Origin: an uncultured Gammaproteobacteria bacterium | GTDB taxonomy: Bacteria; Pseudomonadota; Gammaproteobacteria; Nitrosococcales; Methylophagaceae | DNA: 8,443 nucleotides | Assembly: GCA_913058195.1 (NCBI GenBank) | Contig: CAJXPP010000084.1 | Location: 1-8,443 of the forward strand | Direction: 5' to 3' | Notes under the pieces: model-generated | What the model was told of the DNA's origin: nothing | The model's input: only the letters and a program-made list of their open reading frames with translations | Database searches by the model: none | Position numbers and translations under genes: made by a program | In this document: positions 6,992 through 8,443 of the stretch, one piece after another | Numbering within the stretch: the first letter of the stretch is position 1 | Layout: each line of letters opens with the position of its first letter

Positions 6992-8161
6992 ATGGTTGAT
7001 GAATCACAGTCTTCTACAATAGCTTTTATGCAAAAAATTTTTGCCTACCTAGGCAGCAGTAAAAGCACGGATAACTTACTTAAATCTATTCACCAAAGTC
7101 TGAAAACCGTTATTTATGCCGATAATTTTTATGTGGTAGTAATGAGTGGGGCAGAGCGATTTGCTACTTTTCCTTATTATCGTGATGTTATCGACGATAT
7201 TTCAGTGGATGAACTCAATTTAGTACCGCTAGAAAAGTTAGCCAAAACCCTGACGCTTTATGCGATAAAAAAGAAAGAAGTAGTCTGCTTAACACGAAGT
7301 GAAATAGAGACACTTGAGCTTGCAGGAGAGGTTGAAGTGATCGGAACTATGCCAGAACAATGGTTATGCTTTCCGCTGCATCATCAAGGGGCTTATTTAG
7401 GGAATTTTGTTGTTCAATCATATAGAACAAAAGATGAGTACAGCCAGCATGACGTTGACGTTTTGGTATTAATCAGCCAAGTAATTGCGGCGGCACTTTC
7501 TTTGTTTAAACGTAACTCTCAGCTTAGCGATGCCTTAAATGAACTTCAATTGCATAAGGATCAGTTAACAGAAAAAGTACACGAGCGTACCGCTAAGCTC
7601 GAAGATGCCTTGACTAAACTGCAAGATGAAGTTGCTAAAGGTAAGCTACTGGAGGATAAATTAAAGTTCTTTGCTTTTCATGATAGCTTGACCAACCTAT
7701 ATAACCGTAAATACCTATTAGACCAATTGACCCTACTCAAATCGAGAAGCCAGAGGCAAGTAACTCATATTGCTATTGCCTTTTTAGATCTCGATGGTTT
7801 TAAAACAATTAATGATCGACACGGACACGCATGTGGAGATCATGTATTGAAAGTAACCGCACAACGCTTACACAGCTGCTTTCGCCAACATGACATTATT
7901 GCACGGTTTGGTGGTGATGAGTTCGTGGTTTTATTTAATGATAAAGTCCTAGCACACGATTTATCAGGTATATTAACGCGGGTAATTAGCTTAATTTCTA
8001 GTGAAATAAACTATCAAGATAAAACCATCTCTGTTGGTGTTAGCATTGGTGTTGCACAATCAGAACAACTGAATATTGATACCCAAGCACTACTTGAAAG
8101 CGCAGACAAATCTTTATATCGAGCAAAAACCCAAGGAAAGGGCTGTTATATATATAATTAG
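6992..8161 (+). CDS. GAF-GGDEF diguanylate cyclase
   Basis: Diguanylate cyclases join two GTP into c-di-GMP, which controls attachment and motility. Residues about 20-170 look like a GAF sensor domain of the GAF_2 kind. A charged coiled coil follows (about 172-222, NSQLSDALNELQLHKDQL onward), then a GGDEF domain (about 225-389). The GGDEF domain has DSLTNLYNR (231-239), metal-site LDLDGFK (265-271), NDRHGHACGD (274-283), the intact active loop RFGGDEF (305-311), SVGVSIGV (347-354) and ADKSLYRAK (371-379). An inhibitory RxxD site (R298-Q-H-D301) lies exactly five residues before GGDEF, so product feedback is expected. No signal peptide or membrane helix is visible, so the protein should be cytosolic. 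The start at ATG 6992 has no strong Shine-Dalgarno. The GAF ligand cannot be inferred. Confidence 0.93.
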   Translation: MVDESQSSTIAFMQKIFAYLGSSKSTDNLLKSIHQSLKTVIYADNFYVVVMSGAERFATFPYYRDVIDDISVDELNLVPLEKLAKTLTLYAIKKKEVVCLTRSEIETLELAGEVEVIGTMPEQWLCFPLHHQGAYLGNFVVQSYRTKDEYSQHDVDVLVLISQVIAAALSLFKRNSQLSDALNELQLHKDQLTEKVHERTAKLEDALTKLQDEVAKGKLLEDKLKFFAFHDSLTNLYNRKYLLDQLTLLKSRSQRQVTHIAIAFLDLDGFKTINDRHGHACGDHVLKVTAQRLHSCFRQHDIIARFGGDEFVVLFNDKVLAHDLSGILTRVISLISSEINYQDKTISVGVSIGVAQSEQLNIDTQALLESADKSLYRAKTQGKGCYIYN

Positions 8162-8319
8162 CTCCGACTTGCAATTAGTCTCTGGTTTTAAATCAAAGTT
8201 AACCGATAAACAGTTGTTAAAAACTCCTTAATTTCCTTGTTTATTGTTGTAAATAGCAATGTCTAGCTAATAGATACAATTTGTTGCAAGTTAACTTATC
8301 CTGTTCAAATAAAACGCGT

Positions 8320-8325
8320 TATCAT
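8320..8325 (+). promoter_or_regulatory. Possible -10 box for the right-end gene
   Basis: TATCAT, in the context GTTATCATAGCGG, lies 23 bases before the start codon at 8349 and resembles a sigma70 -10 box. I found no matching -35 at 16-18 bases upstream. The rest of the 8162-8338 spacer is AT-rich, with no hairpin terminator that I can support. Confidence 0.3.
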
Positions 8326-8338
8326 AGCGGCCATCAAA

Positions 8339-8343
8339 TGGAG
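8339..8343 (+). promoter_or_regulatory. Ribosome binding site of the right-end partial gene
   Basis: TGGAG stands 5 bases before the first of two consecutive ATG codons (8349, 8352). It is the main evidence that a gene starts here. Confidence 0.6.
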
Positions 8344-8348
8344 ATATA

Positions 8349-8398
8349 ATGATGACCCTTATTCGAAATTCTCGCTGGTTTTCACAGCGCCCTTATCT
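8349..8398 (+). CDS. Start of an unidentified gene, cut off by the contig end
   Basis: Sixteen complete codons are readable (MMTLIRNSRWFSQRPY) before adapter sequence begins at 8399. The frame is open to that point and a good Shine-Dalgarno precedes it. The fragment is basic and too short to identify; I do not recognise a family. In Pseudomonas, as I recall, anmK and an M23 peptidase gene follow erpA, but this fragment lies beyond the GGDEF gene and cannot be matched to either. Confidence 0.5.
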
Positions 8399-8443
8399 CT
8401 GTCTCTTATACACATCTGACGCTGCCGACGATCTACTCTGTGT
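8399..8443 (-). other. Untrimmed Illumina Nextera adapter with i5 index (right end)
   Basis: Positions 8399-8431 are the exact reverse complement of the Nextera Read 1 adapter, with the mosaic end at 8399-8417. Next comes TCTACTCT (8432-8439), the reverse complement of AGAGTAGA, which I recall as Nextera i5 index N504/S504. GTGT (8440-8443) begins the P5 flow-cell sequence. This is library read-through, not genome. Confidence 0.98.

Noticed and set aside
35..8398. CRISPR array, tRNA, rRNA or insertion sequence
   Set aside because: No spaced direct repeats, no tRNA-like cloverleaf and no transposase motifs were seen on either strand.
1..8443. Perfect inverted repeat at the two window ends, suggesting a transposon or integrated element
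   Set aside because: Both copies are the Nextera adapter and one is followed by an index and P5 bases; there is no transposase gene and no target duplication.

Overview
The window is an assembled contig of about 8.4 kb from a gammaproteobacterium. It is AT-rich by eye, with roughly 40% GC (not computed). PurH, ArgC and ErpA all read closely to their gammaproteobacterial relatives. The order argC, membrane coiled-coil protein, bactofilin, erpA matches the arrangement I recall from Pseudomonas (PA0662 to PA0665). A marine or aquatic member of the Oceanospirillales, Thiotrichales or Methylophaga/Cycloclasticus sort would fit, but I cannot place the genus. Both ends are untrimmed Illumina Nextera adapter, so genuine genomic DNA runs only from about 35 to 8398.

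All genes lie on the + strand. Positions 35-1467 hold purH without its first ~48 codons. After 29 bases comes an 880-residue, full-length homologue of class I (CyaA-type) adenylate cyclase (1497-4139). Its nucleotidyltransferase active-site segments are heavily altered, so it may be a non-catalytic relative. A 65-base spacer leads to argC (4205-5233), then a gene for a membrane-anchored coiled-coil protein (5241-5909) and a bactofilin gene (5939-6382). The tight spacing of these three suggests one transcript. erpA (6469-6810) forms its own unit, with a sigma70 promoter overlapped by a good IscR type 1 site and followed by an intrinsic terminator. A GAF-GGDEF diguanylate cyclase gene (6992-8161) follows, then about 190 bases of AT-rich spacer and the first 17 codons or so of another gene, cut off by the right adapter.

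The genes do not form one pathway. purH and argC are biosynthetic housekeeping genes. The coiled-coil protein and bactofilin look like a cell-envelope or cytoskeletal pair. ErpA delivers Fe-S clusters, with feedback by IscR. Two proteins belong to nucleotide second-messenger families: the CyaA homologue, probably degenerate, and the diguanylate cyclase, whose motifs are intact. The point most worth following up is the CyaA-like protein, which keeps the full family architecture but has lost several active-site signatures.
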